From NCBI RefSeq assembly GCF_006538345.1, contig NZ_BJKL01000010.1, forward strand, positions 62,001 through 126,000: a DNA stretch of 64,000 nt. Reading direction: 5' to 3'. Numbering within the stretch: the stretch's first letter is position 1; every line of letters begins with the position of its first letter. This DNA is from Alteromonas sp. KUL49 (GTDB lineage Bacteria > Pseudomonadota > Gammaproteobacteria > Enterobacterales > Alteromonadaceae). Made by a program: the position numbers and the translations under genes. A model generated the notes under the pieces. That model was given only the letters and a program-made list of their open reading frames with translations, was not told the DNA's origin and did no database searches. Positions 63,101-64,000 of this stretch are shown here, piece by piece.

Positions 63101-63748
63101 TTATTCTGTATCTAAATGCAAGGTGTTGGCGCGTTCAACCCAATCTAAATCCTTGGTTTGTTCGTCTAGTGTGCCTTTGGCATCCTCTAGGAACACCTTG
63201 CAAAAATACTCCACAGCCTCGAATCTTTCTCGGTACTGACGTAATTGCACTTCCATTTCCTGCATAGCATTGGCAAATTCAGAATTAGATTTAGACAACT
63301 CGTTCTCGCATTTCAGATAAGCGCATAGTACGTCGGCAGCCTTTGCTAAGCGCACGTGAATGTCATCTTTGTCTTGCTCAATGAGTGGCTGATACCTGCT
63401 CTGTAATGCATTAGGCAAGGTCTGGATGAGCATTGCTTCGAACCGACGCTCCAACTTTTTGATCGCCGATGTTGTCTCTGGATCGTGGTATTTTACAGGG
63501 CTTGGAATATCGCTCATCCCTGCTATTTCACTGCCTTCGTGAAACAATGCCATGGTGGCCACTCTGTCAGGATTAACGTCTTGTCCGCAGACATCTTTAG
63601 CAATAGCACCGAGCATATGTGCCACGACAGCCGCTTCGTAGATATGTGTCGACAACATTTCTTCTTGAAACTGGGCCATCAGTGGCCAACGTTTAACATT
63701 ACGCGCTCGTTGCATTAGTCCAATGAACGCTGAGTGAGTATTCGCCAT
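63101..63748 (-). CDS. yfbR: 5'-deoxynucleotidase YfbR-like
   Basis: YfbR removes phosphate from 5'-deoxynucleoside monophosphates in the cytoplasm. RWPLMAQFQEEMLSTHIYEA, VVAHMLGAIA, FHEGSEIAGMSDIPSPVKY and AKAADVLCAYLKCENEL follow E. coli YfbR. Metal-binding H35, H70 and D139 are kept, but the HD pair itself is H70-E71: Glu replaces the Asp. Length is 215 (E. coli 199). Its neighbour on the upstream side is a small unknown gene 26 bp away, probably in the same transcript. Whether the Glu keeps activity is unknown; carboxylate is preserved. Confidence 0.85.
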   Translation of the reverse strand: MANTHSAFIGLMQRARNVKRWPLMAQFQEEMLSTHIYEAAVVAHMLGAIAKDVCGQDVNPDRVATMALFHEGSEIAGMSDIPSPVKYHDPETTSAIKKLERRFEAMLIQTLPNALQSRYQPLIEQDKDDIHVRLAKAADVLCAYLKCENELSKSNSEFANAMQEMEVQLRQYRERFEAVEYFCKVFLEDAKGTLDEQTKDLDWVERANTLHLDTE

Positions 63749-63774
63749 CCCTTGTGTTTCCTCGTAGTGTTACG

Positions 63775-63990
63775 TTAAACCTCTTCTCCACCCAAGTCTC
63801 TCGCTAAATCGTCAAGCTGAGACAGGGTGGTATCAAAAGCATCTAATGCTACCCGATAAGAAACGAGTACATGGTGATCTGAACGCCCAAACTTCACTTT
63901 CAGCGCATCGGCGTCGAAATGCTTTACCGTATTGAGAAATTTGTAGGCATGCATTTCACTGTCAAAACTAAATTCGACTTGATTGTCCAT
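63775..63990 (-). CDS. Small hypothetical protein upstream of yfbR (71 aa)
   Basis: I do not recognise this protein. It has no signal peptide or membrane segment. Its 71 residues are predicted mostly as alternating strand and helix (VEFSFDSEMHAYKFLNTV, then LKVKFGRSDHHVLVSYRV, then a helix AFDTTLSQLDDLARDL), which would fit a small alpha/beta fold of the ferredoxin-like kind. The acidic end GGEEV is flexible. It is 26 bases upstream of yfbR on the same strand, so both should be transcribed together. The start ATG is ten bases from the window edge, so its ribosome site is only partly visible. Confidence 0.6.
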   Translation of the reverse strand: MDNQVEFSFDSEMHAYKFLNTVKHFDADALKVKFGRSDHHVLVSYRVALDAFDTTLSQLDDLARDLGGEEV

Positions 63991-64000
63991 GCACCTACTC

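Noticed and set aside
1..64000. tRNA, rRNA, CRISPR arrays or insertion sequences
   Set aside because: Read for tRNA T-loop motifs, regularly spaced repeats and transposase motifs; none convincing was found by eye.

Overview
The window reads as chromosomal DNA of a marine gammaproteobacterium of the Alteromonadales (Alteromonas/Glaciecola-like). Reasons: a MipA/OmpV + DUF3019 + two-component operon, two proteins with GlyGly-CTERM tails, a large TonB-dependent receptor, DUF2750, the dimeric MazG-like dUTPase and gammaproteobacterial RecBCD, HemN, CreA and YfbR. This taxonomic call is an inference from gene content. I saw no rRNA, tRNA, CRISPR array or intact insertion sequence.

Layout. 1-8.4 kb: the tail of an SDR dehydrogenase, a small secreted protein, a frameshifted secreted cyclophilin, a serine hydrolase, an SGNH esterase and a frameshifted YcbL-like hydrolase. 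These are followed by a leftward catabolic operon (histidine phosphatase, acyl-CoA dehydrogenase, APH-like kinase, quinone oxidoreductase). 8.7-13.5 kb: TonB receptor, a second SGNH esterase, HemN. 13.5-18.1 kb: the most accessory-looking stretch, an McrBC type IV restriction system flanked by non-coding relic DNA with a ParE toxin fragment. 18.1-25.3 kb: an amino-acid-type binding protein, the leftward moaB-moaC-moaD-moaE-modA-modB-modC molybdenum operon with moeB divergent, and an aspartoacylase-like peptidase. 25.5-34.2 kb: a 1,089-residue BNR/sortilin-type secreted protein, CreA, a flavodoxin, a zinc metalloprotease, a saccharopine-dehydrogenase-like reductase and an unknown protein. 34.3-44.1 kb: a diguanylate cyclase, then the leftward mipA-DUF3019-response regulator-histidine kinase operon, divergent from a 1,724-residue subtilisin. 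The shared promoter region carries two pairs of 10-bp-spaced direct repeats. 44.1-53 kb: recC-recB-recD, with a strong intrinsic terminator about 100 bp upstream of recC on the same strand. 53.4-64 kb: dUTPase, acyl-CoA synthetase, a 1,387-residue propeller-PAS-GGDEF-EAL protein, RNase J-like hydrolase, DUF2750, an ArsR/rhodanese sulfur-response pair with a clear palindromic operator, YfbR and a small unknown protein.

How genes work together. The catabolic operon looks like a split version of eukaryotic ACAD10/11 (kinase plus dehydrogenase for hydroxyacyl-CoAs). The mod/moa/moeB block imports molybdate and makes molybdopterin. The OmpR-type regulator in the mipA operon is the natural candidate to bind the repeats between mipA and the protease. 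Three conserved genes (cyclophilin, YcbL, moaC) are each broken by a one-base indel in a homopolymer, which suggests sequencing or assembly errors rather than three real pseudogenes. Several genes use TTG or GTG starts, some with well-placed Shine-Dalgarno sites.
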